NCBI RefSeq assembly: GCF_007992495.1 | Contig: NZ_BKAJ01000113.1 | Span: forward strand, 1 to 46,524 | Reading direction: 5' to 3' | From: Reyranella soli | GTDB lineage: Bacteria; Pseudomonadota; Alphaproteobacteria; Reyranellales; Reyranellaceae | Length of the DNA: 46,524 nucleotides | Part shown: piece after piece, positions 1-9,306 of the stretch | How positions within the stretch are numbered: position 1 is the first letter of the stretch | Layout: each line of letters begins with the position of its first letter | The notes under the pieces: model-generated | What the model saw: only the letters and a program-made list of their open reading frames with translations | Told to the model about the DNA's origin: nothing | Database searches by the model: none | Translations under genes and position numbers: made by a program

Positions 1-3000
1 GGCGGCGTCGGCCCCGCCGGCGATCGCGTAGGTGAGCGGGTTGGCGTTGGCGTCGGTTGCGGTGATGGTGGTGACGAGCGAGCGGTTCTCGGGCGAGGTG
101 AAGGTGGTACCCGAGGTGATGACCGGCGCGCTGTTGTTGGCGGAGGCGGGGACGAACGTGACGTCGACCCAATAATTCGAGTTGTTGTAGCTGGCGTTTG
201 GAAAGACGCCGGGCGTGCCGTCGGCGAAGACGCCGGCGGAAACGCCGGCGGTCAGCACACCGTCGGGTCCGCTGTGGGCGGCGGTGAAGTAGTTGCTAGT
301 GGCGGCGTAGTTCTGCGTGGTGCCGTAGGACACGACGTAGGTCGAGCCGGCTTGGATCGCGATCGGCGCCGAGAGGGTGCCGACCTGCCAGCCCGATTCG
401 CCCGCGGCGGAGGTCACGGTGACGGACCCCAGCAGGACGCCTGCGGCGCTCCACAGATTCAGGACGCGCGTGTCGGTGTCGTTGGCGTCTGCCGCGCCGC
501 GGAAGTAGCGCAGCTCGGTGATGGTGCCCACGGCGTTCGCCGTGAACCTCATGCCGAGCTCGTAGTCGGTCGGGTCGGTCGTCTCGGTCGTCGTCGGCGC
601 GTCGGTCGAGGCGAAGACGCTTGAGCCGGTAATGCCGTTCTCGGCCCGGTCGGTGACGGTGACGGTGATCGCCTGGGTCACCGCCGGCGCGATGCCGTCG
701 CTGACGCTGACGATCAGGTCGTAGACGTTGTTGGCGCCCGCGTCGGCTGGGGCCTCGTAGTCAGGCGCCGCCACGAAGCTCAGCACGCCGGTCGAGGCGT
801 TGATGGTGAAGCGCGCGGCGTCGGCTCCGCCGACGATCGCGTAGGTGAGCGGATCGACGTTGGCGTCGGTCGCGGTGATCGTGCCGGCGATCAGCCGGTT
901 CTCTGGCGAGGCCAGTGCCGCGGCCGACGTAATGACCGGGGGCGAGTTCACCGGCGCATTGAGGGCGTCGAAGGTGATGTCGACCCAGTAGTTGGCGCCG
1001 TTGTACGAATCCGACGGCATGACTGCAGTGCCGCCGCCGTAGTGGTAGACGCCATTGTTGCCGCCGGCCCCGTCCTGGACGACGCGCACGACGCCGCCGG
1101 ACCCCCAGAAGGAATCGTTGTTGAGACCGTCGAAGGCGACGTCATTCGCATCCACGAAATAGTTGTTCGTCGACACGTAATTGTCGTTGGTGCGATACGA
1201 AACGATATATTGCGTCCCCGCCGTCAGGGTCACGGGCGACGACAGGGTGGCAACCTGCCAGCCGGTCTGGCCCAGGCCCGAGGTGAAGATCACCGTGGCG
1301 AGCAGGGTACCGTCGGCGCGCCAGAGATGGCCCTCGCGCACGTCGGTGTCGTTGGCGTCGCCACTGCCGCGCCAGTACCTGAGCTCGGTCACGCTCCCGG
1401 CGCGGTCGACGGCGAAGCGCATGCCGAGCTCGATCGTCGTCGCGTCGTTGGTCAGGACCGGAGAGCCCGGCGTTTTGCCGCCGAAGGCGCTGAAGGCGCT
1501 CGACGGCGTAACCGTGACGACCTCGATGTCCGGAGTAATGTTGTAGACGTTCAGGCTGTCGTCGATTGCCCGGGCCTCGATCGTGACGGTGCCCTGCTTC
1601 GTCGGATACCAGTAGAAGCTCCAGGTGGCCCAATTGTCGGCGGAGCTCGCAACCTTCCAGGTGGTGCCGCCGTCGACGGATACCTCGACCGCAGCTACCT
1701 TGCCGTCGGTCGTCAACGGGTTGCCATCAATGTCGGTCGCCGTGCCGGTGATCATCACCGGCGACAATGCCTCGACAGTGTCGGGCAAGTCGTTGATCGA
1801 AGCCACCGCGGCGGTGGTGTCGGTCGACGCGCTGGCGCGCTTCAGCCCTTGCGAGATCAGGAAGGCGTCAGCGACCCCCGGCTGGATTCCCATGTCCGCG
1901 AACATGTTGATCGTGAACTGCTGGATGTCGACGTTCTCGATGTTGGCACCGTAGGGTGAGCTGTCATGCTCGTCGCTGAGTCCCCAGGTCCAGAAGGTGG
2001 TGCCAGCACCAAAGACCAGCGAGCCACTCGCGGTGCGATAAAGCGACAGGTTGTGCGTCGCGACACCTGGGGCAGTGTTGTTGCCCTGGTCGGTCAGGAT
2101 TGCATTCCACGACAGCGTCGTCTCGGACAGCTTGATGAGGCCGGCGGGACGCTGGTTGTCGTCGGGCGAGGTGTCCCACTCGTAGCCGAGGATTCCCGGG
2201 GCAATGTCGAGTTGGCCGCCGTTGGCGATGGTGGTGTCGCGCCAGACCCGCAGGGTGGCATAGTTCGACGGCACATCGAGGGCACCGCCAAACTGGCCGG
2301 CGCCATCGGGGCCGAACAGCTGGCCGGTCAGCTGGTTCTGGCCGCAGTGGCAGGCCGGGTTGAGGCCGGTGATCGGGTCCACATCCTGGAGGTTACCGCC
2401 GCCGGCCTGCGGGTTACCATGGAAGCGCGTGTCCATCCACGTTCCGGTCCAGATGTCACTCGGGTCTAGGTTGTAGTAGTCCGCCGGGCCGGCGTTGGGA
2501 TCGGCGACCGCAAGCGTCTCCTTGTAGCAGACGAGCGTGCGGTAAGCCGTGCCGTCGGCGCTGTAGGCGACCTCCCAGCGCGTCTTCCAGTAGACTTCGT
2601 TGCCGCTCCAGAAGAGCAGGTTGACGCCAGAATCGCGCGCTTCTTCGACATTCGCGCGCTGGTCGCCCGACCAGTATTCGTCGTGGCCAACCGAGATGAA
2701 TGACTTGTAGTTCTTGAGGTAGTCGGCCCCGAGCCGATCGGTGTCGACGCCAGAGATGTAGGAGACGTCGTACCCTTGCTTCTCGAGCCAGTAGATCGCC
2801 GAATAGTCGGCGCCGAACAGATAGTCCTGCGCGCCAGAGGCCGCGCCGGTGCCGTCATCCGTAATGAAGGGGCGATTGTAGCTGACCGCGTAGGCGCGAT
2901 CTTGAGAGAAGTTACCGGCCCCTGGGATAGGGTCCCAGTTGATGCTGCCGTTTTGGTCTCCGTAAAGATTGGCGCCGACCACGCCGTTGTTGCCGCCCCA

Positions 3001-3504
3001 GGCATTGTAGGCCTGCCAAGTCGTGTCGGAGGTCTGCAGGACGATGTCGTGGCTCTCGCCGTCGTTGCGCACGACGAAGGGGATCTGGTTGACAGCTCCG
3101 TCGATCGGGTCGCCGTTCGAATCAAGGCGCTGCAGGCGGGCTAGGTAGACGCCGGAAACGGCGTCGGCCGGCACGTTCCAACCGTCGGTCACCGACCAGT
3201 TGCCGGCGTCGACCGTGCCGGTTGAGGCGTTGACGAGCGCGTTCGGCTGGACCTTGGCGTTGGTGTTCGTCCACTGGGCAACCTCGCGGGCACCGCTACC
3301 GCCGTAGTAGCCAAGGCGGAAGATCTCGACGATGTAGTCGCTGCCCGCGCCGCCGTTTACGTTGATCTTGAAGTCAACGCGCGTGCCGGCGTTGACGCTC
3401 ATGTCTGTGGTGAAGCCTTCGATCTCCGTGCTGTGGGGTACGTTCCAGTACGACTCATCGGCACGACCTTCGACAATCGCATTCTCTTGGATAATCTCGT
3501 TCAT
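1..3504 (-). CDS. Partial large surface/secreted protein: dimethylformamidase-like domain plus Ig-like, DUF4082 and cadherin-like repeats
   Basis: The frame is open from ATG at 3504 to the left edge (1168 codons, no stop), so the C-terminus is missing. A Shine-Dalgarno-like GAGGGG lies 5-6 nt before the ATG. Residues about 15-540 resemble the N,N-dimethylformamidase beta-subunit C-terminal domain family; the conserved-looking core near 275-310 contains YWSGDQR and FWSGNEVYWKTRW. Residues about 570-660 look like a bacterial Ig-like domain. A DUF4082 module follows at about 665-848 (ELGMRF, LRYW, GWQV, YWVDITF), then a cadherin-like stretch (SPENR, ITATDAN, about 850-955), a second DUF4082 module (about 960-1120) and the start of a second cadherin-like repeat. 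No N-terminal signal peptide is visible, which would fit type I secretion if the missing C-terminus carries an RTX signal; that is inference. Enzymatic activity is unproven. Confidence 0.88.
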   Translation of the reverse strand, partial: MNEIIQENAIVEGRADESYWNVPHSTEIEGFTTDMSVNAGTRVDFKINVNGGAGSDYIVEIFRLGYYGGSGAREVAQWTNTNAKVQPNALVNASTGTVDAGNWSVTDGWNVPADAVSGVYLARLQRLDSNGDPIDGAVNQIPFVVRNDGESHDIVLQTSDTTWQAYNAWGGNNGVVGANLYGDQNGSINWDPIPGAGNFSQDRAYAVSYNRPFITDDGTGAASGAQDYLFGADYSAIYWLEKQGYDVSYISGVDTDRLGADYLKNYKSFISVGHDEYWSGDQRANVEEARDSGVNLLFWSGNEVYWKTRWEVAYSADGTAYRTLVCYKETLAVADPNAGPADYYNLDPSDIWTGTWMDTRFHGNPQAGGGNLQDVDPITGLNPACHCGQNQLTGQLFGPDGAGQFGGALDVPSNYATLRVWRDTTIANGGQLDIAPGILGYEWDTSPDDNQRPAGLIKLSETTLSWNAILTDQGNNTAPGVATHNLSLYRTASGSLVFGAGTTFWTWGLSDEHDSSPYGANIENVDIQQFTINMFADMGIQPGVADAFLISQGLKRASASTDTTAAVASINDLPDTVEALSPVMITGTATDIDGNPLTTDGKVAAVEVSVDGGTTWKVASSADNWATWSFYWYPTKQGTVTIEARAIDDSLNVYNITPDIEVVTVTPSSAFSAFGGKTPGSPVLTNDATTIELGMRFAVDRAGSVTELRYWRGSGDANDTDVREGHLWRADGTLLATVIFTSGLGQTGWQVATLSSPVTLTAGTQYIVSYRTNDNYVSTNNYFVDANDVAFDGLNNDSFWGSGGVVRVVQDGAGGNNGVYHYGGGTAVMPSDSYNGANYWVDITFDALNAPVNSPPVITSAAALASPENRLIAGTITATDANVDPLTYAIVGGADAARFTINASTGVLSFVAAPDYEAPADAGANNVYDLIVSVSDGIAPAVTQAITVTVTDRAENGITGSSVFASTDAPTTTETTDPTDYELGMRFTANAVGTITELRYFRGAADANDTDTRVLNLWSAAGVLLGSVTVTSAAGESGWQVGTLSAPIAIQAGSTYVVSYGTTQNYAATSNYFTAAHSGPDGVLTAGVSAGVFADGTPGVFPNASYNNSNYWVDVTFVPASANNSAPVITSGTTFTSPENRSLVTTITATDANANPLTYAIAGGADAA

Positions 3505-4133
3505 GTACCCCTCGCAAACACGCATTGGTGAGGGGATAGATTCGAATGATTCAACAGCGACTGCAGGATCTCCTGCCTCCGCCGCCGCCCCTCACTCACC
3601 TCGCGCACAAGGGGCAGTTTGCCTTGCGCAATCCATGCGTGAAATCCTGAGCCGTGCGGTCATTCGGGGTAACCCCCTTGAGCCCGCCCCGGTTTGACGG
3701 AGCTCCAACTCGAGAAGGTCGAGCCATGACAAGCAACGCAGGAACAGCTCCGCCTGAAATCCGTAGGCGGTCATGAGTGTGAGCATGCGGCGCGATGGTC
3801 AGCGCTCGTCTCGATAGCAAGCAAAATTGGCTGAACGCCGCAGACGCTGAATGAGTGAAGAAGGTCGAGTGCGACGGCGGGCACAGGCACGGCCTGACAA
3901 GGGGCGTGGCAATCAGGGTCAGGCCTCTCGAGCCGGAGATCCGGGATTCTCGCCAGGCCAATGAGATCGATGTAAGGCGATCGCCGGGCGAAACCCCACC
4001 GCCGACACAGCCATGACCGCCTCAATCCACGATCACCCCCCTGGCGTAAGGGGTCGAGGCAATCTGCAGGATGCCGCCGATCACGGCGCGTGACCGATAG
4101 GGGATGGTAAGCGAGACTCTCGGTTGATTCGTG
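3505..4133. other. Gene-poor gap between the DUF4082 protein and the CobW-type GTPase
   Basis: About 630 nt lie between the two minus-strand genes. The short frames here (for example 3771-4025 minus) are arginine/proline/cysteine rich, match nothing I recognise and lack good ribosome binding sites. The part next to 3504 must hold the leader, and probably a promoter, of the large surface protein, but I could not pick convincing -35/-10 boxes. It may contain old transposon debris; I cannot show that. Confidence 0.5.
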
Positions 4134-5357
4134 TCAGCTGGAATCGCGGTTTTCGCCGATATGCGCGTCGCCTGCAGCGACAATTTTGCGCTGAAAGCTG
4201 TGCCTCGGAACGAAACGCAACCGTGGACGTGAGACAAGACACCGTTCAAGTGCCGCCGTAAGCACCGCGCGATCCATGCCGGTTCCGATGAAGACCAGCT
4301 CTTGCCGACGATCGCCGAACGGCGCCCGCCAGTTCCCGTGGATTCGGGCGACGGCCTCGCTTTCGGTCGGCCAGTCCTTCTGTGGAATTGCCGCCCACCA
4401 GCGGCCGAGGGGACGGGTGTCGGTCAGACCGCCGGCGACACTGTACTCGAAAATGAGGTTGGGATCGGTCTCGACCCAGAACCAGCCCTTGGCGCGAAGG
4501 ACGCCAGGCATGGCGCCGGCGAGGACGGCGTGGATCCGGCGGGCATCGAATGGTAGGCGAGCGCGCCAGACGAACGATTCGATGCCGTATTGCTCTGCCT
4601 CGGGGATGTGGTTCGCGGAGCCGTTCAGCTCCTGGACCCAGAGCGGGCGCGTGCGAGCCTTCTCGAAGTCGAACAGGCCGGTGTCGAACACGTTGGTCAG
4701 CGGGACGTCGCTGAAGTCGGTCTCGATGACCCGTGCGCCGGGGTTGAGGCTGCGGATGATGCGGCGGGCATCGGCCAACCGCTCCGGGCCTGCGGTGGTG
4801 ACCTTGTTGAGGACGATAACGTCGGCGAACTCTATCTGGTCGACGAGAAGCTCGACTAGGGTACGCTGGTCCTCGGCGTCGCGCTTCTCGCCGCGGTCGC
4901 GGAGGAAGTCGTGGCTGGCGAAGTTGCGCGTGAGGTTGGCGACGTCGACCACGGTGAGCATCGTGTCGAGCCGGGCGACGTCGGAAAGGCTGACGCCGGT
5001 CTCGTCGCGGAAGTCGAAGGTGGCGGCGACAGGCAGCGGCTCGGAGATGCCGGTCGACTCGACGAGCAGGTAGTCGAAGCGGCCGTCGGCGGCGAGGCGG
5101 CGCACCTCGGTCAGGAGATCGCCGCGGAGTGTGCAGCAGATGCAACCATTGGTCATTTCGACCAGGGTTTCGTCTCGGTGCAGGACCTGGGGGCCCTCGG
5201 AGCCCACGCGCTGGGCGTCGATGTTCACCTCGGACATATCGTTGACGATGACGGCGATCCGCATCCCCTCGCGGTTGCGGAGCGCATGGGTGAGGAGTGT
5301 CGTCTTACCGGCGCCGAGGAAGCCGGACAGGACGGTGACAGGCAGTCTGGTCGGCAT
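4134..5357 (-). CDS. CobW/COG0523-family GTPase
   Basis: This 407-residue protein of the G3E GTPase class is typical of metal chaperone or metal-insertion GTPases. Visible motifs are the P-loop GFLGAGKT at residues 12-19, the family's metal-binding CxCC (CICC, 72-75), an ESTGISEP segment near residue 100 and an LNK guanine-specificity motif in the middle. A CobW C-terminal domain follows. I chose ATG 5357 because GGTGAGAG lies just upstream; a GTG at 5366 would add three residues. It starts 12 nt after the stop of the UDP-glucuronate 4-epimerase and is probably cotranscribed. Its partner metal or enzyme cannot be read from the sequence, and its place at the end of a sugar operon is unexplained. 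Confidence 0.88.
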   Translation of the reverse strand: MPTRLPVTVLSGFLGAGKTTLLTHALRNREGMRIAVIVNDMSEVNIDAQRVGSEGPQVLHRDETLVEMTNGCICCTLRGDLLTEVRRLAADGRFDYLLVESTGISEPLPVAATFDFRDETGVSLSDVARLDTMLTVVDVANLTRNFASHDFLRDRGEKRDAEDQRTLVELLVDQIEFADVIVLNKVTTAGPERLADARRIIRSLNPGARVIETDFSDVPLTNVFDTGLFDFEKARTRPLWVQELNGSANHIPEAEQYGIESFVWRARLPFDARRIHAVLAGAMPGVLRAKGWFWVETDPNLIFEYSVAGGLTDTRPLGRWWAAIPQKDWPTESEAVARIHGNWRAPFGDRRQELVFIGTGMDRAVLTAALERCLVSRPRLRFVPRHSFQRKIVAAGDAHIGENRDSS

Positions 5358-5369
5358 GGCTCTCACCCA

Positions 5370-6449
5370 TCACGGAGAAGTGGCATCTGGTTGTTTGCCA
5401 AAGGCGTCGGGTCGCCGAAGGGAGACTGCGGTCGACGTGCGATGATAGGCTTGGAACCATTGGACGAACCGGTCGATGCCCTCGGCAATCGAGGTCGCTG
5501 GCTTGAAATCGACCTCGCGCGCCAAGTCGTCGACATCGGCATAGGTCGCCGGGACATCGCCCGGCTGCATCGGCAAGTACTCGCACTTGGCCTTGGTGCC
5601 GATGGCCTCTTCAAGCAAGCGGACAACTTCGAGCAACTCGACCGGACTGTGGTTTCCAACGTTGTAGATGCGCCAGGGGGCTGCGCTCGAAGCGGGGTCG
5701 GGCTTGTCGCCGGTCCAGTTCGGATCGGCTCGAGGCGTACGGCCGACCAGTCGGACAATCGACTCCACGACGTCGTCGACATAGGTGAAGTCGCGTCGCA
5801 TGTGTCCATGGTTGAAGAGCTGGATCGGGCGCCCGTTGGTTATGGCATCGGCAAACAACCACATTGCCATGTCCGGCCTGCCCCAGGGGCCGTAGACGGT
5901 AAAGAAGCGCAATCCCGTCGTCGGCAGGCCAAACAGGTGCGCGTAAGAATGCGCCATCAATTCGTTTGCCTTCTTGGTGGCGCCGTAGAGGTTCAGAGGA
6001 TGATCGACGTTGTCGTGAACCGAAAACGGCTGGTGCGTGTTGGCACCGAACACCGACGAGGATGAGGCATACAGCAGATGTCGGCAGCCATTGTGCCTGC
6101 ATCCTTCCAGGATGTTGGCGAAGCCGACGAGGTTGGAGTCCACATAGGCATGAGGATCAACGAGAGAATGCCGTACGCCTGCCTGAGCCCCGAGATGGAT
6201 CACAAGGGGGAAGCGGTTCCCAGCAAAGAGCGCCGCCATGCCCTCGCGATCGGCCAGATTCAGCCGGGCAAACCGAAAGGTAGAGTGCGCTGCCAGCTCT
6301 GCCAGACGCGCTTCTTTCAGGGCTGGGTCGTAGTAGGCGTTGAGATTGTCCAGCCCGACGACCTTGCGACCGTCCCGCAACAGCCGGCGCGCGACATGGT
6401 AGCCAATGAATCCAGCGGCGCCGGTAACGAGGATGGGAGACGCGGGCAC
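5370..6449 (-). CDS. UDP-glucuronate 4-epimerase (NAD-dependent SDR)
   Basis: This 359-residue extended SDR is predicted to convert UDP-glucuronate to UDP-galacturonate in the cytoplasm. The Rossmann motif GAAGFIG is at residues 10-16, a serine-rich catalytic segment (YASSSSVFG) is present, and YGATK supplies the Tyr/Lys pair. The segments QAGVRHSL and RFFTVYGPWGRPDMA are characteristic of UDP-glucuronate 4-epimerases (LspL/WbnF-like). The start is GTG at 6449, 15 nt after the stop of the NeuD-like acetyltransferase, with no strong Shine-Dalgarno, so it is probably read with the upstream operon. No UDP-glucose dehydrogenase is in the window, so the substrate must come from a gene elsewhere. 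Confidence 0.9.
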   Translation of the reverse strand: MPASPILVTGAAGFIGYHVARRLLRDGRKVVGLDNLNAYYDPALKEARLAELAAHSTFRFARLNLADREGMAALFAGNRFPLVIHLGAQAGVRHSLVDPHAYVDSNLVGFANILEGCRHNGCRHLLYASSSSVFGANTHQPFSVHDNVDHPLNLYGATKKANELMAHSYAHLFGLPTTGLRFFTVYGPWGRPDMAMWLFADAITNGRPIQLFNHGHMRRDFTYVDDVVESIVRLVGRTPRADPNWTGDKPDPASSAAPWRIYNVGNHSPVELLEVVRLLEEAIGTKAKCEYLPMQPGDVPATYADVDDLAREVDFKPATSIAEGIDRFVQWFQAYHRTSTAVSLRRPDAFGKQPDATSP

Positions 6450-6464
6450 TAGCGGAACAGCCGT

Positions 6465-7166
6465 TTATGCTTGCGACAGGGCGCTGGCGGCAGCGCGACC
6501 ACCAAGCATCTGGCCGTACTGCGCGGTTGGCCGCACAAGCGGCCGTGCCGGATTGCCGACAACAACCATCCCAGCCGGCACATCCCGCAGCACTACCGCG
6601 CCCATGCCGATCAGGGCGCCCTCTCCGACAGTGATGCCGGGGCGCAGCATTGCGCCGGAGCCGACATACGCTTGTGCTCCGAGCGTCACGCTGCCGCCCA
6701 GCGTCGCGGAAGGCGCCACGGTTACGCCGGCACCCAGAACGCAGTCGTGGCCAATCACGGCACGGCTGCCAAGCCAGGCATGGGCGCCAATCTCCACCTG
6801 ACCCGCGATGGCGCAGCCAGGCCCAATGCAGCTGCCGTTGCCGATCTCGGCACGGGTCGACACCGCTGCAAGGGGATGGATCAGCGTGACGAAGCGCGCA
6901 GCTTTGAGGCCGGTTCCGGCGATGATGTCGAGCTTGCGGCGATGGGTGCGTTCGCTGGCAATGCCGTTGATAAAGACAGTGTCGGCCAGCGCAGCAGCCT
7001 CAGCCAACGAGCCGACGATGGGCAGGCCGGTAAACTTGCTGCCCTTTCCGTGTTTGTCATCCAGCACGCCGGCGACCTTCCAGGGCGCGCCGAGTGCATC
7101 GATGATGTCGAGAATGTCGAGCGCATTGCCCGACGCGCCGAGGATAACGACACGCCGGCGGTTCAA
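6465..7166 (-). CDS. NeuD/PglD-like sugar O- or N-acetyltransferase with hexapeptide repeats
   Basis: This 233-residue protein has an N-terminal Rossmann-like PglD domain (VVILGASGNALDILDII) and a C-terminal left-handed beta-helix of hexapeptide repeats (IGNGSCIGPG, VTLGAQAYVGSG, GAVVLRDV, GNPARPL). Family members acetylate amino groups on nucleotide-linked amino sugars using acetyl-CoA. The TTG at 7166 is preferred because it forms a TTGA overlap with the stop of the aminotransferase upstream and puts the first residue just before the Rossmann strand; the frame stays open further upstream only as a shadow of the aminotransferase. Its likely substrate is the amino sugar made by that aminotransferase. 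Acetyl transfer and substrate are inferred from context. Confidence 0.87.
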   Translation of the reverse strand: MNRRRVVILGASGNALDILDIIDALGAPWKVAGVLDDKHGKGSKFTGLPIVGSLAEAAALADTVFINGIASERTHRRKLDIIAGTGLKAARFVTLIHPLAAVSTRAEIGNGSCIGPGCAIAGQVEIGAHAWLGSRAVIGHDCVLGAGVTVAPSATLGGSVTLGAQAYVGSGAMLRPGITVGEGALIGMGAVVLRDVPAGMVVVGNPARPLVRPTAQYGQMLGGRAAASALSQA

Positions 7167-8302
7167 GGCTGCACCGCGGTTTTCAGCGCGCCGACGACCT
7201 GATCCTGCTCGGCCTCCGTCATCTGCGGGTAGAGCGGCAGCAGGATTGTGCGGTCCTGCGCGTCTTCCGAGACAGGCAGTGGGAAACGTGCCGTTTCTGC
7301 ATATGGCTTCTCGCGGTGGATGCACATGATGCCGCGGCGCGTGGCGACGCCGCGGTCGAGCATGGATTGCATCACCTCGCGCTGGTCCACCCCGTCCGGC
7401 AGGTGCACCGCGTAGGACTGCCAGTTGGTGCGGACGCGGTTCGGCTCTACAGGTGCCGCCACCTCGGGCGTCTCGGTCGCGATACGTTCGCGGTAGCGCT
7501 CGGCCAAGGTGCGGCGGCGCGAAACGATTTCCGGCAGGCGCTTGAGCTGTTCGATGCCGACCGCCGCCTGGATGTCAGTCAGGCGGTAGTTGAACGCCAC
7601 GGCGTCGTAGGATTCGAAGATCACCTGCGGGCTACCATGGCGCACTGTATCCGGCACCGTCATGCCATGCTGGCGTAAAAGGCGGAAACGCGCGTCGAGC
7701 GCGGCATCCTGTGTCGTTAGCATGCCGCCGTCGCCGACGGTGACGACTTTGCGCGGATGCAGCGAAAAGCAGGCAACATCACCCGCCGGATCGCCGACGC
7801 GCCGCCACGATCCGCCAAATTGCATCTCGGATCCCAAAGCGCAGGCTGCGTCCTCGACCACCTTGAGCCCGTGGGCCCGTGCGACTGCCATGATCGCATC
7901 CATGTCGCAGGGTGTTCCGATCTGGTGCACGCAGAGGATGGCGCGCGTCTTCGGAGTGATGGCCGCAGCGATCAGCGCGGCATCCATGCCATAGCCGACC
8001 GGCTCGATGTCGATGAAGACCGGTGTCGCGCCGCACTGGTGTATGGCATTGGCGCAGGCAATGAAGGTGTGGCTGACGGTGATGACCTCGTCACCCGGGA
8101 CCACGCCGACGGCGAGCAGAGCGAGATGCAGCGCGGTGGTACAGTTGGACACGGCGCAGGCGTGGGATGCGCCGGTGATTGCAGCGAATTCTTCCTCGAA
8201 GCGCGAGACGCGGGCGCCTTGCGTCAGCCAGCCCGAACGCACGACCTCGGCCGCAGCGAGGGCTTCCTCTTCGCCGATGAGGGGCTTCGTGATGGGGATC
8301 AT
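7163..8302 (-). CDS. DegT/DnrJ/EryC1/StrS-family PLP sugar aminotransferase (PglE/perosamine-synthase-like)
   Basis: The protein has 379 residues and starts MIPITKPLIGEEE, a classic opening for this family. The PLP-binding lysine sits in the segment SLHPRKVVTVGDGGM, and VVEDAACALGS carries the aspartate that contacts the PLP ring nitrogen. It transfers an amino group, normally from glutamate, to a keto-sugar nucleotide. The ATG at 8302 overlaps the stop of the upstream SDR as ATGA, and its own stop overlaps the acetyltransferase start. The trio SDR-aminotransferase-acetyltransferase looks like a complete module for an N-acetylated amino sugar. The exact sugar is not readable; the SDR lacks the dehydratase-type TDE motif, so the keto donor may come from elsewhere. 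Confidence 0.9.
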   Translation of the reverse strand: MIPITKPLIGEEEALAAAEVVRSGWLTQGARVSRFEEEFAAITGASHACAVSNCTTALHLALLAVGVVPGDEVITVSHTFIACANAIHQCGATPVFIDIEPVGYGMDAALIAAAITPKTRAILCVHQIGTPCDMDAIMAVARAHGLKVVEDAACALGSEMQFGGSWRRVGDPAGDVACFSLHPRKVVTVGDGGMLTTQDAALDARFRLLRQHGMTVPDTVRHGSPQVIFESYDAVAFNYRLTDIQAAVGIEQLKRLPEIVSRRRTLAERYRERIATETPEVAAPVEPNRVRTNWQSYAVHLPDGVDQREVMQSMLDRGVATRRGIMCIHREKPYAETARFPLPVSEDAQDRTILLPLYPQMTEAEQDQVVGALKTAVQP

Positions 8303-9306
8303 GCAGCGACTCCGGTGAGCGCGGTCTCGGAACGCCACCAGCCGACCAACTCGGCAATGCCCTCCTCGAGGGCATGCGTCGCCTTGAAGTTGATCAGCTC
8401 GCGCGCCTTCGAGACATCGGCGAGGCGCTTCGGTACAGGGTTCACTGCGCGGGCCTCTTGGTGCACCGGTACGAGCTGCGGCTGGCCCATGACGTGGCAA
8501 AGGAGGCGAGCGAGGTCGAGCAGCGAGGTCTCCGTTCCGCTGCCGACATTCAGAGCGACGTCACTGGCCGGTGCGACGGCCGAGAGAATGTTGGCACGCG
8601 CCACGTCGCGTACATGGACCATGTCCATGGTCTGCAGGCCGTCGCCGAAGATGATCGGCGGCTCGCCGCGCGCGAGGCGTTCCATCCAACGCACCAGCAC
8701 CTCGGTGTAACGGCCGTGGATGTCCATGCGAGGGCCATAGACGTTGAAGTAGCGCAGCGCTACGTAGTTCAGCCCGTGCATGTCGTTGAACGAGCGGTAG
8801 AGCCCCTCGTTGAAGGTCTTGGCCGCGCCGTAGAGGGTGCGGTTGTTATAGGGATGCTGTGCCTCGGTGGTGGGGAACTGGTCCGCCATGCCATAGACCG
8901 AGGCGGTGGAGGCGGCGACCAACTTTCGGATGTTCTCGGCGAGGCACAGTTCCACGAGGTCATAGGTCGCCGCGACCATCACCTCGAAGGCGGCGCTTGG
9001 TTCCTGTGCGCATTGCGTGATGCGTAGCGCGGCCTGGTGGAAGACGGTATCGCATCCAGCGACGAGCGACTTCATTGTCGCCGTGTCCCGGATATCGCCC
9101 TCTATCAGGCGCACCCGGTTGCTGGCGAGCGCACGAGCAAGGTTGTCGCGCCGCCCACGCACCATATTGTCGATGACGCGAACCTCGGCCGCACCGGCGT
9201 CCAGAAGCAGTTCGACGATATGCGAACCGACGAAGCCTGCGCCGCCGGTGACGAGGCAGGTGGTGCCGGCAAGCATGCCCTGAGGGTCGAGGGTTTCACG
9301 CGGCAT
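8299..9306 (-). CDS. NAD-dependent epimerase/dehydratase (extended SDR)
   Basis: This 335-residue SDR has the Rossmann motif GGAGFVG near residues 20-26, the segment STASVYG in the catalytic serine position, and YGAAK supplying Tyr and Lys. RYFNVYGPRMD follows, as in nucleotide-sugar epimerases. The STASVYG form argues for an epimerase rather than a 4,6-dehydratase, which normally shows STDEVYG. The ATG at 9306 overlaps the wbpE-like gene by 11 nt; the later Met at residue 11 is an alternative that would remove the overlap. It probably prepares or edits the nucleotide sugar used by the following aminotransferase. The substrate is unknown. Confidence 0.85.
   Translation of the reverse strand: MPRETLDPQGMLAGTTCLVTGGAGFVGSHIVELLLDAGAAEVRVIDNMVRGRRDNLARALASNRVRLIEGDIRDTATMKSLVAGCDTVFHQAALRITQCAQEPSAAFEVMVAATYDLVELCLAENIRKLVAASTASVYGMADQFPTTEAQHPYNNRTLYGAAKTFNEGLYRSFNDMHGLNYVALRYFNVYGPRMDIHGRYTEVLVRWMERLARGEPPIIFGDGLQTMDMVHVRDVARANILSAVAPASDVALNVGSGTETSLLDLARLLCHVMGQPQLVPVHQEARAVNPVPKRLADVSKARELINFKATHALEEGIAELVGWWRSETALTGVAA

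Noticed and set aside
1042..1959. Long plus-strand frame of 305 codons opposite the left-edge gene
   Set aside because: Its composition (Arg/Gly/Val-rich, no domain) is that of an antisense shadow; the opposite strand encodes continuous DUF4082 and cadherin-like sequence with a good start and ribosome binding site.
3655..3680. Short palindrome-like GGGGTAACCCC near the left intergenic region
   Set aside because: Too short and without a T-run or paired gene end to call a terminator or operator.
8299..9306. Calling the SDR ahead of the PglE-like aminotransferase a UDP-GlcNAc 4,6-dehydratase
   Set aside because: It has STASVYG in place of the STDEVYG-type motif of dehydratases, so only a general epimerase/dehydratase call is supported.
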